Below, piece after piece: positions 1 to 5,206 of a stretch of DNA of 5,466 nucleotides. The translations under genes were made by a program, and so were the position numbers. Position 1 is the stretch's first letter; each line of letters starts with the position of its first letter. Below the pieces are notes generated by a model. That model was not told the origin of the DNA. It worked only from the letters and a program-made list of their open reading frames with translations, and ran no database searches. Source of the DNA: Gammaproteobacteria bacterium. GTDB taxonomy: Bacteria; Pseudomonadota; Gammaproteobacteria; SZUA-229. The DNA lies in contig JAOUPA010000126.1 of NCBI GenBank assembly GCA_029880105.1, positions 1-5,466 on the forward strand, written 5' to 3'.

Positions 1-613
1 CAGTGCCAGAAAAATCAATTTGGTAGTGACTCGATCTTTCCAGTGCTTTCAGGTCGCTAGAGGTTAAGTTAAAAGGTGCGCCCCACGGATATTTAGCCGT
101 AAATGGAAAAGCCTCGCCAAGGCCGGGTACTATCCTGACCGTTGAGGTGGCGCTCTCAACTACCTGGGTAGTTACCGGGTCAATAGACTCCATCAGGATC
201 GTGGCATCCTGATCTGTTGCCATATTGCCGGGTAGGTTTACGAATACGATGGTCTGCCACCAGTCATTATCACCGCCAGTGTAGTTGAGGTTAATCAGAT
301 CGGCGTTAGTGACCCAGACGGTGGGATTGGATACACGCGTTTCACGTGCTGAAACGATGTTTGATACAGGATCAGGGTACATATTGATGACGGCGCGTAT
401 GTTGGGATCGCCAGGTTGATAAATGGTCTGTGTTCCTGTGCCGTTATTGTCTGTAATGGTCACTCTGAGCGTATTGCGTGAGAAGGTCTCCATTCTACCC
501 GCAGCTACAGTCACGGTATCATTTGAACGAGCCAGATGGTTAAAGGTCTGATAGCCGGCACAACCTGAAAGGTTGATTAGCATTAGAGCTAAAAGTGTAT
601 TCAGTATCCTCAT
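1..613 (-). CDS. Putative outer-membrane lipoprotein of unknown family (3' part beyond window)
   Basis: Reading the minus strand from ATG at 613 gives 204 codons open to the left edge, so the C-terminus is missing. Residues 1-17 form a lipoprotein signal peptide: MRIL, a hydrophobic stretch, then the lipobox LSGC with the lipidated Cys at 18. Ala follows the Cys, so by the usual Lol rule the product would go to the outer membrane. The start is supported by AGAGGA at 622-627, 8 bases upstream. The mature part (about 19-204) is polar, with alternating beta-type stretches, a DNDWWQ segment near 115-120, no further membrane helix and no Cys. I do not recognise a family or catalytic motif. It diverges from the secreted protein gene at 836, so a shared regulatory region is possible. 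Reading frame and lipoprotein nature are well supported; function is unknown. Confidence 0.85.
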   Translation of the reverse strand, partial: MRILNTLLALMLINLSGCAGYQTFNHLARSNDTVTVAAGRMETFSRNTLRVTITDNNGTGTQTIYQPGDPNIRAVINMYPDPVSNIVSARETRVSNPTVWVTNADLINLNYTGGDNDWWQTIVFVNLPGNMATDQDATILMESIDPVTTQVVESATSTVRIVPGLGEAFPFTAKYPWGAPFNLTSSDLKALERSSHYQIDFSGT

Positions 614-669
614 AATTAAATTCCTCTTAATCCGTTATTTTAATCTTCAGGATTAATTATTCCTGCTTA

Positions 670-675
670 ATTATA
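670..675 (-). promoter_or_regulatory. Candidate -10 box for the minus-strand lipoprotein gene
   Basis: On the minus strand this reads TATAAT, a perfect consensus -10, lying 57 bases upstream of the lipoprotein ATG at 613. I find no good TTGACA-like -35 at 16-18 bases. In such AT-rich DNA a consensus hexamer can occur by chance, so this is a weak call. Confidence 0.25.
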
Positions 676-747
676 CGTACATGGCGACTATTATCAGATT
701 TTATACTAATTCTACTAAATATAATGTAATCTTCGGAAGTAGTTAAG

Positions 748-777
748 TTGTGGTGTCGCTGAGTTTATATTTATAAT
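748..777 (+). promoter_or_regulatory. Candidate sigma-70 promoter for the secreted mosaic protein
   Basis: TTGTGG (748-753) is followed after 18 bases by TATAAT (772-777), a consensus -10. This would give a 5' leader of about 50 bases before the ATG at 836. A second consensus TATAAT at 720-725 lacks a recognisable -35. The rest of the 614-835 spacer is AT-rich with short inverted repeats (for example TAATC-5-GATTA at 641-655 and CTTCGGAAG at 731-739) and no gene that I can support. Confidence 0.4.
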
Positions 778-835
778 AATCAGGGTTTTATGCTTTGCGT
801 TGCTAATGATAGTCATTTAGGACAGGAGAAAATGG

Positions 836-2128
836 ATGAATGTAGTGTCTAAATTTTTAGTGATTGTCGCATTACTGTTTCCTGTTGCTGCTTTCTGCGG
901 CGTTCCTGGGCAGGTTAATTTTCAGGGTGTTTTACTAAATAGTGCCAGCCAGGCAGTCAATGGCAGCGTAAATTTCAATTTTACGCTTTTTGATGCAGCC
1001 ACTGGTGGTGCGCAGCTCTGGTCGGAGAGCCAGGTAGGTGTACCAGTCACCGATGGAATGTATAGCGTTGCTTTGGGCAGCGTGACGCCATTATCAACGG
1101 GCATATTAAGTGGCGGAGCTGTTTATCTTGAAGTTAGTGTTGGGGGTGAGATTTTATCACCACGGCAGCGATTGCTGGCTGTACCTTATGCGCTGAATGC
1201 CGAAGAGGCAAACAATGTAGCGGGCATTTCAGGGGCGTTTATCCAGCAGTTATTTCAGCATGCAGATTTTGATGGACAGAGCCTGCCTAATAATGACCCG
1301 CTGGAAGGCGTTATTGATACCGATGGTGATGGGCTGGCCAATTTCATTGACCCGGACAATGACAATGATGGGTTTACAGATGATCAGGAACTGGCTAATG
1401 GTACGGGTGTTAATCTGGTAACGCCTGTTATATATACGACTACTTCAGGTTCGGCAGGTGTCCCTCTTCCGGTGGCAGTAACAGGCAATAATTTTCTCGC
1501 AGGCTTAACGGTGCAGGTAGGTACAGAGAATCCAGTACCACAGAATTTGACTACTACAGGTTTTGATATCACTGTGGGTGCTGCTCAGGCTCCGGGGTCT
1601 ACAGCCATAACCGTAACCAATCCTAATGCTGAGGTCGCGACAGGTGCTATAACCTTCCATGGTAAGCTGGCATTTGTTACTAGTAGTTCGATAAATGGTG
1701 CAGGCCTTCTGTCTGTGGCCGAGGCTGATGCATTTTGTGCTGCTGCTGCCACCGCTGCCGGTTTACCGGGCAGTTTTGTTGCCTGGTATTCAGACCCAGT
1801 TAATAGCATCAATGCTAAGGACCGCCTGCCCGCCAATGGCGGACCCTGGGAGCGTTTAGATGGTGTTGTAGTCGCCACTAGTCTGGCCGATTTGACTGAT
1901 GGTTCAATTGCAGCAACGATAAGCATCGATGAGAATGGTGTTAATAAAGGAAGCGCTATGGTTGCAACAAGAACATTAGCGACTGGTTTAGCAGATGCCA
2001 ATAATTGCCTTAATCCTGCGGGATCAGGCATTACAGGTGTTACGACCTCGACAACCGGGTGGAGCTGGATGAGTGGTAGCTATTTAGGGTGTACTAATCC
2101 AAATCCTATATATTGCTTTGAACAGTAG
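836..2128 (+). CDS. Secreted mosaic protein: beta-rich N-domain, TSP3-like repeats, IPT/TIG-like domain, DUF1554-like C-domain
   Basis: The 430-residue product starts with a Sec signal peptide (1 to about 22). Residues 23-125 match a pattern common in bacterial surface proteins: a GQVNFQGVL opening, FTLFDAATGG, LWSE, then the hallmark SPRQRLLAVPYALNAE at 108-123. Residues 159-186 hold Asp-rich repeats (DTDGDG, DPDNDNDG) resembling thrombospondin type 3 calcium-binding repeats. Residues 196-274 resemble an IPT/TIG immunoglobulin-like fold, with the typical VTGNNF and ITVTNPN elements. Residues 278-430 resemble DUF1554, a domain frequent in Leptospira: FVTSSS, an AWYSD segment, LTDGS, ENG and a closing YCFEQ, with Cys at 301, 391, 419 and 427. 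AGGAG at 824-828 lies 7 bases before the ATG at 836 and fixes this start over the ATG at 832, which is out of frame and too close. I infer an extracellular, calcium-stabilised binding or structural role; no enzymatic motif is visible. Domain names come from pattern memory only. Confidence 0.88.
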   Translation: MNVVSKFLVIVALLFPVAAFCGVPGQVNFQGVLLNSASQAVNGSVNFNFTLFDAATGGAQLWSESQVGVPVTDGMYSVALGSVTPLSTGILSGGAVYLEVSVGGEILSPRQRLLAVPYALNAEEANNVAGISGAFIQQLFQHADFDGQSLPNNDPLEGVIDTDGDGLANFIDPDNDNDGFTDDQELANGTGVNLVTPVIYTTTSGSAGVPLPVAVTGNNFLAGLTVQVGTENPVPQNLTTTGFDITVGAAQAPGSTAITVTNPNAEVATGAITFHGKLAFVTSSSINGAGLLSVAEADAFCAAAATAAGLPGSFVAWYSDPVNSINAKDRLPANGGPWERLDGVVVATSLADLTDGSIAATISIDENGVNKGSAMVATRTLATGLADANNCLNPAGSGITGVTTSTTGWSWMSGSYLGCTNPNPIYCFEQ

Positions 2129-2227
2129 TGACTAGAGCTATTTAAATAAGGGGGCGTAATTTTGTTCAGTTAGGCAGGGTTGCGGTATCTTGGTTCTAAA
2201 CTCCATTCTTACTTTTTTACACCTTAT

Positions 2228-2264
2228 AAAAGCAGTGCAGGATATGTTTTTGCGCTGCTTTTTT
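2228..2264 (+). terminator. Rho-independent terminator between two convergent genes
   Basis: AAAAGCAGTGC (2228-2238) pairs with GCGCTGCTTTT (2252-2262) through 11 base pairs including one T-G wobble. The loop is 13 bases, and the T-run spans 2259-2264. It lies 100 bases after the stop of the plus-strand secreted protein gene. On the minus strand the same stem ends in four T, so it may also serve, less well, for the gene ending at 2311. The stretch 2129-2227 before it holds no gene that I can support. Confidence 0.75.
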
Positions 2265-2310
2265 GCTAATGGAGGTAGAAGATGTGCAACAAAGTTGGGT
2301 TTTTAATCGC

Positions 2311-2991
2311 CTATAGTGGGGACTGTAAAACCACTCGCTCAAGCAACAAAAGATCAGACATATCGATGACGCCATCAGGATAGAGGTCCAGGTGAACGAT
2401 ATCCTGAGCAGTCGGTGTGATGGTGCCCAATACGATCTGTCGAGCGATCACTAGGTCGGCGATATTAATTACGCCATCGGGTGCACCATAGGGTGCAAGA
2501 TCACCATTACCATTAAATACGAGTGGGTTAGGGTCTACGCCATCGTTTAGCCCATCGCCATCGGTGTCCGCTAATAAAGGATTGGTGCCCAGGCTGGCCT
2601 CCACTATATCACTCAGGCCATCGTTATCGTCATCGAGATCACATATATCACCAAGTGTGTCACCATCGGTGTTGATTTGGTTCATGTTGCTGACCAGATA
2701 GCAATTGTCTACATTATTGAGAATTCCATCGCCATCGATATCAGGAAATGACAGGCTATTTGTTTGCATTTGATAATTGGTGCTGCTAAATCTACCGCCT
2801 GTCAGTTGCCCTAGACTATAGTGAGTTAAATAATTGGTTGAAGAAACAATATTGCCGCCACTGTTAATGGTATCTGATGTAATGAAATAAGCAGGCACAA
2901 CGGCGCTGACGATGCCAATACTGGTTATTAATAATGGGGGTAGCAGGCAAAGTCTTTTTGCCTTTAGTATCGTAACCTGATAAGCGTGCAT
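2311..2991 (-). CDS. Exported protein with thrombospondin type 3-like repeats and dockerin/EF-hand-like C-terminus
   Basis: The 226-residue product has a long N-terminal signal or anchor segment (about 1-36; basic KAKR, then a hydrophobic run). Residues 37-82 show a short repeat seen in many exported proteins: GGNIVSSTNY, SLGQLTGG, FSSTNYQMQ. Residues 84-157 are Asp-rich TSP3-like calcium-binding repeats (DIDGDGILNNVDNC, NTDGDTLGDICDLDDDNDG, DTDGDGLND), with Cys 97 and 117 likely paired. Residues 163-222 hold two dockerin-type calcium loops. The second is canonical (D202, D206-G207, I209, D213); the first has about four extra residues between D164 and D172. AGGAG of the minus strand (2999-3003) is 7 bases from the ATG at 2991, which selects it over the out-of-frame ATG at 2995. 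No PEP-CTERM, GlyGly-CTERM or LPXTG sorting tail is present. I infer a secreted or periplasmic calcium-binding protein; its partner is unknown. Confidence 0.88.
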   Translation of the reverse strand: MHAYQVTILKAKRLCLLPPLLITSIGIVSAVVPAYFITSDTINSGGNIVSSTNYLTHYSLGQLTGGRFSSTNYQMQTNSLSFPDIDGDGILNNVDNCYLVSNMNQINTDGDTLGDICDLDDDNDGLSDIVEASLGTNPLLADTDGDGLNDGVDPNPLVFNGNGDLAPYGAPDGVINIADLVIARQIVLGTITPTAQDIVHLDLYPDGVIDMSDLLLLERVVLQSPL

Positions 2992-3032
2992 CCATCAGCT
3001 CCTGAGTGATAATTAGTGTCGAGGTCGTTTAC

Positions 3033-3046
3033 TAATATCGATATTA
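3033..3046. promoter_or_regulatory. Perfect 14-base palindrome between divergent genes, possible operator
   Basis: TAATATCGATATTA is self-complementary and centred in the spacer between the minus-strand TSP3 gene (start 2991) and the glycosyltransferase (plus strand). It overlaps CATAAT on the minus strand (3048-3043), a plausible -10 for the TSP3 gene. A binding site for a dimeric regulator would fit, but an AT-rich palindrome of this length can arise by chance. The spacer also has ACAAAAT (3089-3095) facing ATTTTGT (3106-3112). Confidence 0.3.
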
Positions 3047-3131
3047 TGAATTTTATCGCTAGATGCTACTACATATTGAGCATGGTTCACAAAATATTTT
3101 CCTGAATTTTGTTATATGGGTTGGTTAAGAT

Positions 3132-3137
3132 AGGAGG
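3132..3137 (+). promoter_or_regulatory. Strong ribosome binding site ahead of the glycosyltransferase, with ambiguous start
   Basis: AGGAGG is a near-perfect Shine-Dalgarno sequence. The in-frame GTG at 3137 overlaps it and so is an unlikely start. The first ATG after it (3150-3152) is followed at once by TAA (3153-3155) and is in another frame. In-frame choices further on are TTG 3158, GTG 3161 and ATG 3167, all 20 or more bases away. The site is real by sequence, but which codon it serves is unclear. Confidence 0.55.
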
Positions 3138-3166
3138 TGAATTATAAAAATGTAAACTTGGTGCCT

Positions 3167-4192
3167 ATGTCTCCGTCACTCGCCGTCCTGCTTCCTTTCT
3201 ATAATGCTGCGCCCACACTGGCAGAGACCCTCGATTCCATTCTGGCTCAAACCTTTAAAGATTTTATATTGATTGCTGTTGATGACGGCAGCACTGATAA
3301 TTCCTGCGAAATTGTGCGTGGCTATATCAAGCGTGATCAACGTATTGAGTTATTGCATGTGGAACATCTGGGTGTGGTAGGTGCAATGAACCATGCACTT
3401 GATCATTGTTCCACTCCATTCTGCGCTCGCATGGATGCCGATGATATTATGCTGCCCGAGCGGTTGGCGAAGCAGTATGAATATTTGCGGGCGAATCCAG
3501 ATATCGACCTCGTTGGCAGCTGCGTGCGGTTATTTCCGGAAGAGATCATCCAGGATGGCTTTACTGAGTATATTCGCTGGCAAAATGCATGCATCACGCC
3601 ACAGCAGATTGCCGACAATATTTATGTCGAGCTGCCGATTGCCAATCCGTCGATCTGTTTTCGGCGTGATGTGGTTCTAGGTGTGGGTGGTTACCGCGAT
3701 GGTGATTTCCCTGAAGACTATGAATTGCTACTGAGGTTGCATCAACATGGCCACCAGATGGCCAAGCTACCTGAGGTGTTGCTGCACTGGCGAGACAGCA
3801 TGGATCGCCTGACACGTACCGATGAGCGGTATTCTCGTTTGGCATTTGATCGGGTTCGTGCGGCTTATCTGGCGGTTGACCCACGCTTAAAGCGTGGGCG
3901 ACCGCTGGTATATTGGGGTGCTGGGCGGGCGACACGCAGGCGCATAGCGCATCTTATTGGTCATGGGTACTTGCCGCATGCCTGGATTGATGTCGATCCT
4001 GGTAAAATGGGCAGGGTCTATGAGGGCGCGCCTGTTGTGGCGCCACACTGGTTACAGGGGCCCTGGTCTGAACAACAGGAAAAGCCGTTTGTGCTGAGTT
4101 ATGTCAGTAACCATGGCGCCAGGGAGTTAATTTCCGATGACCTGGAACGCAGGGGTTACCGCAGTGGTGTGGACTATTTGATGGTAGGATAG
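3167..4192 (+). CDS. Family 2 glycosyltransferase with C-terminal Rossmann-like domain
   Basis: This is a GT-A fold transferase that moves a sugar from a nucleotide sugar to an unknown acceptor, probably in surface polysaccharide or glycoprotein assembly. From ATG 3167 (341 residues) the domain opens with SLAVLLPFYNAAPTLAETL, the usual N-terminus of the family. The nucleotide-binding motif DDGSTDNS is at 39-46, the metal-binding DAD motif at 90-92 (RMDADDIMLPERL), and the likely catalytic pair is E183-D184 (FPEDYELLL). Residues about 247-341 form an added domain: VYWGAG (248-253), then WIDVDP and GAPVVAP, resembling the nucleotide-binding N-domain of PglD-type proteins, and ending in NHGARELI and a GVDYLMVG tail. 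There is no signal peptide or membrane helix, so it is cytosolic. I chose ATG 3167 on family alignment; GTG 3137 would add ten residues but overlaps the ribosome binding site. No other polysaccharide genes are visible nearby, so the substrate cannot be inferred. Confidence 0.87.
   Translation: MSPSLAVLLPFYNAAPTLAETLDSILAQTFKDFILIAVDDGSTDNSCEIVRGYIKRDQRIELLHVEHLGVVGAMNHALDHCSTPFCARMDADDIMLPERLAKQYEYLRANPDIDLVGSCVRLFPEEIIQDGFTEYIRWQNACITPQQIADNIYVELPIANPSICFRRDVVLGVGGYRDGDFPEDYELLLRLHQHGHQMAKLPEVLLHWRDSMDRLTRTDERYSRLAFDRVRAAYLAVDPRLKRGRPLVYWGAGRATRRRIAHLIGHGYLPHAWIDVDPGKMGRVYEGAPVVAPHWLQGPWSEQQEKPFVLSYVSNHGARELISDDLERRGYRSGVDYLMVG
3880..3898. repeat. Near-perfect intragenic inverted repeat at the glycosyltransferase domain boundary
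   Basis: CCCACGCTT (3880-3888) and AAGCGTGGG (3890-3898) are exact reverse complements around a single A. As RNA this folds into a 7-pair GC-rich stem (CCCACGC/GCGTGGG) with loop TTAAA. It encodes residues DPRLKRG, the linker between the catalytic and Rossmann-like domains. No T-run follows, so it is not a terminator. Confidence 0.6.
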
Positions 4193-4248
4193 GGTGTTTC
4201 TGGTATCTGGCGGCTAGATCAGGGTTTGGTGTGTTAAAAATCAGACAG

Positions 4249-4277
4249 ATAGCGTCAATAGGTGATGACTATTTTTT
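4249..4277 (+). terminator. Candidate weak rho-independent terminator after the glycosyltransferase
   Basis: Bases 4249-4257 pair with 4263-4272 to form nine pairs, with one bulged A at 4268 and one G-T wobble, around a 5-base loop. Six T follow at 4272-4277. The stem is only moderately stable. Its position, 57 bases after the stop and just before the rpsP promoter region, makes it plausible that it separates the two transcription units. Confidence 0.4.
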
Positions 4278-4290
4278 GCACATATAGGCG

Positions 4291-4327
4291 TTTCATATTC
4301 CTGAAAAATAACGTAGAATACGCGCCT
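4291..4327 (+). promoter_or_regulatory. Candidate promoter of the rpsP operon with GC-rich discriminator
   Basis: TAGAAT (4314-4319) is a good -10 followed by ACGCGCC, a GC-rich discriminator of the kind seen in stringently controlled ribosomal promoters. The -35 is poor: the best at 17 bases is TTTCAT (4291-4296). Transcription would begin near 4326, leaving a leader of about 58 bases before rpsP. I saw no convincing conserved leader RNA in it, only a short GGCT/GGCC pairing (4336-4339 with 4354-4357) before TTTT. ppGpp/DksA control is an inference. Confidence 0.45.
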
Positions 4328-4383
4328 CGCTGAGGGCTGGTGTTTGTGTCTAGGCCTTTTAACTGAATTTATAGAGATTTACT

Positions 4384-4638
4384 ATGGTAACGATTCGTTT
4401 ATCCAGAGGCGGTAGCAAGAAGAAACCGTTCTATCATTTTGACGTCAAAGACTCTCGTTGTTCACGCGATGGTCGTTACATCGAGCGTTTGGGCTTTTTT
4501 AACCCTAATGCGCGTGGCGGTGAAGAGCGTTTGGTGGTTGATCTTGCTCGTGTTGATCACTGGGCAGGTGTTGGTGCACAGTCTTCTGATCGCGTCGCCA
4601 GTCTGCTGAAAGAGGCTCGCAAAAATACAGCTGCTTGA
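4384..4638 (+). CDS. rpsP: 30S ribosomal protein bS16
   Basis: The 84-residue product is close to the usual gammaproteobacterial length (82 in E. coli). It shows the family pattern throughout: MVTIRLSRGGSKKKPFYHFDV at the start, then SRCSRDGRYIERLGFFNP (27-44), VVDLARVDHWAGVGAQSSDRVASLL, and a short Ala-rich end. bS16 binds 16S rRNA in the 5' domain and helps 30S assembly. The ATG at 4384 is preceded by a weak AGAG (4373-4376) at 7 bases spacing. It is the first gene of the rpsP-rimM-trmD operon, 22 bases ahead of rimM. The gene upstream is a glycosyltransferase, not ffh as in E. coli. Confidence 0.97.
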   Translation: MVTIRLSRGGSKKKPFYHFDVKDSRCSRDGRYIERLGFFNPNARGGEERLVVDLARVDHWAGVGAQSSDRVASLLKEARKNTAA

Positions 4639-4660
4639 TTTTCCAGGTATTTTCTGACTT

Positions 4661-5185
4661 ATGTCGGATAAAGATGAGAAAATCATAGTTGGCAAAATAA
4701 GTGGTGTTCACGGAGTGAATGGCTGGGTCAAGGTGTTTTCAGAGACCGAACCGAGAGAAGGAATTACAAAATATAATCCCTGGTTTCTGCAGCATCCCAA
4801 TATTAACGCGGGACGCTGGCGTGAAGTTAAGGTGGACGCAGGTCGCCCTCAGGCAAAAACGATTATCGCCAAACTTGAAGGTTACAGCGACAGGGATACA
4901 GCGATGCAACTGGTTGGGGCGCGTATTGCGATTAGCCCAGATCAGCTGAAATCACTGAAACAGGATGAATATTACTGGCGTGACCTGATTGGTTTGCGCG
5001 TAGTAAACCAGCAGGGGACTGAGCTGGGTGTGGTAGAGAGTTTGTTTGAAACTGGCGCAAATGATGTGCTGGTTGTTAAAGAGGGGACGCAGGAGCGTCT
5101 AATTCCATGGACATTAGGACACGCGGTGCTTGAGGTTGATCTGGAGCAGGGCGTTATCTTAGTCGATTGGGATGAGGATTTTTAG
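4661..5185 (+). CDS. rimM: Ribosome maturation factor RimM
   Basis: RimM assists maturation of the 30S subunit, acting on the 3' (head) domain with ribosomal protein uS19. The 174-residue product has the normal two-domain layout. The N-terminal RimM domain (about 7-95) opens with IIVGKISGVHGVNGWVKVFS and contains a GYSDRDTAMQLVGARIAI segment. The C-terminal PRC-barrel (about 102-173) begins with YYWRDLIGLRVVN and carries FETGANDVLVV (129-139), RLIPW (146-150) and the ending ILVDWDEDF typical of gammaproteobacteria. The ATG at 4661 has only a weak AGG 13 bases upstream, which suggests translational coupling to rpsP. It lies 21 bases ahead of trmD, consistent with one transcript. Nothing is missing or broken. 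Confidence 0.97.
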   Translation: MSDKDEKIIVGKISGVHGVNGWVKVFSETEPREGITKYNPWFLQHPNINAGRWREVKVDAGRPQAKTIIAKLEGYSDRDTAMQLVGARIAISPDQLKSLKQDEYYWRDLIGLRVVNQQGTELGVVESLFETGANDVLVVKEGTQERLIPWTLGHAVLEVDLEQGVILVDWDEDF

Positions 5186-5206
5186 AGATATTGACGGGGT
5201 ACGATC

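Noticed and set aside
614..835. Small RNA or riboswitch in the divergent spacer
   Set aside because: Only short AT-rich inverted repeats were seen, with no long stem or terminator, so an RNA gene cannot be supported.
832..852. ATG at 832 as start of a leader peptide or of the secreted protein
   Set aside because: It is out of frame with the main gene, closes after six codons at TAA, and lies only 3 bases from AGGAG.
1300..1390. Short tandem-like GAT-rich repeats in the secreted protein gene
   Set aside because: Explained by the Asp-rich calcium-binding repeats; no exact nucleotide unit is repeated, so not a microsatellite or CRISPR.
1585..2031. 148-codon open frame on the minus strand
   Set aside because: It lies wholly inside the secreted mosaic protein gene, opposite strand, has no ribosome binding site that I can see, and its composition is that of an antisense shadow.
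3393..3680. 95-codon plus-strand frame
   Set aside because: Overlaps the glycosyltransferase in another frame; the family motifs DAD and NPS are read in the main frame.
3594..3935. 113-codon open frame on the minus strand
   Set aside because: Antisense to the clearly coding glycosyltransferase, with a His/Pro-rich translation typical of a shadow frame.
4036..4047. 12-base palindrome TGTGGCGCCACA inside the glycosyltransferase
   Set aside because: Within conserved coding sequence, and GGCGCC-type words recur nearby (4025-4120), so it is likely codon-driven.
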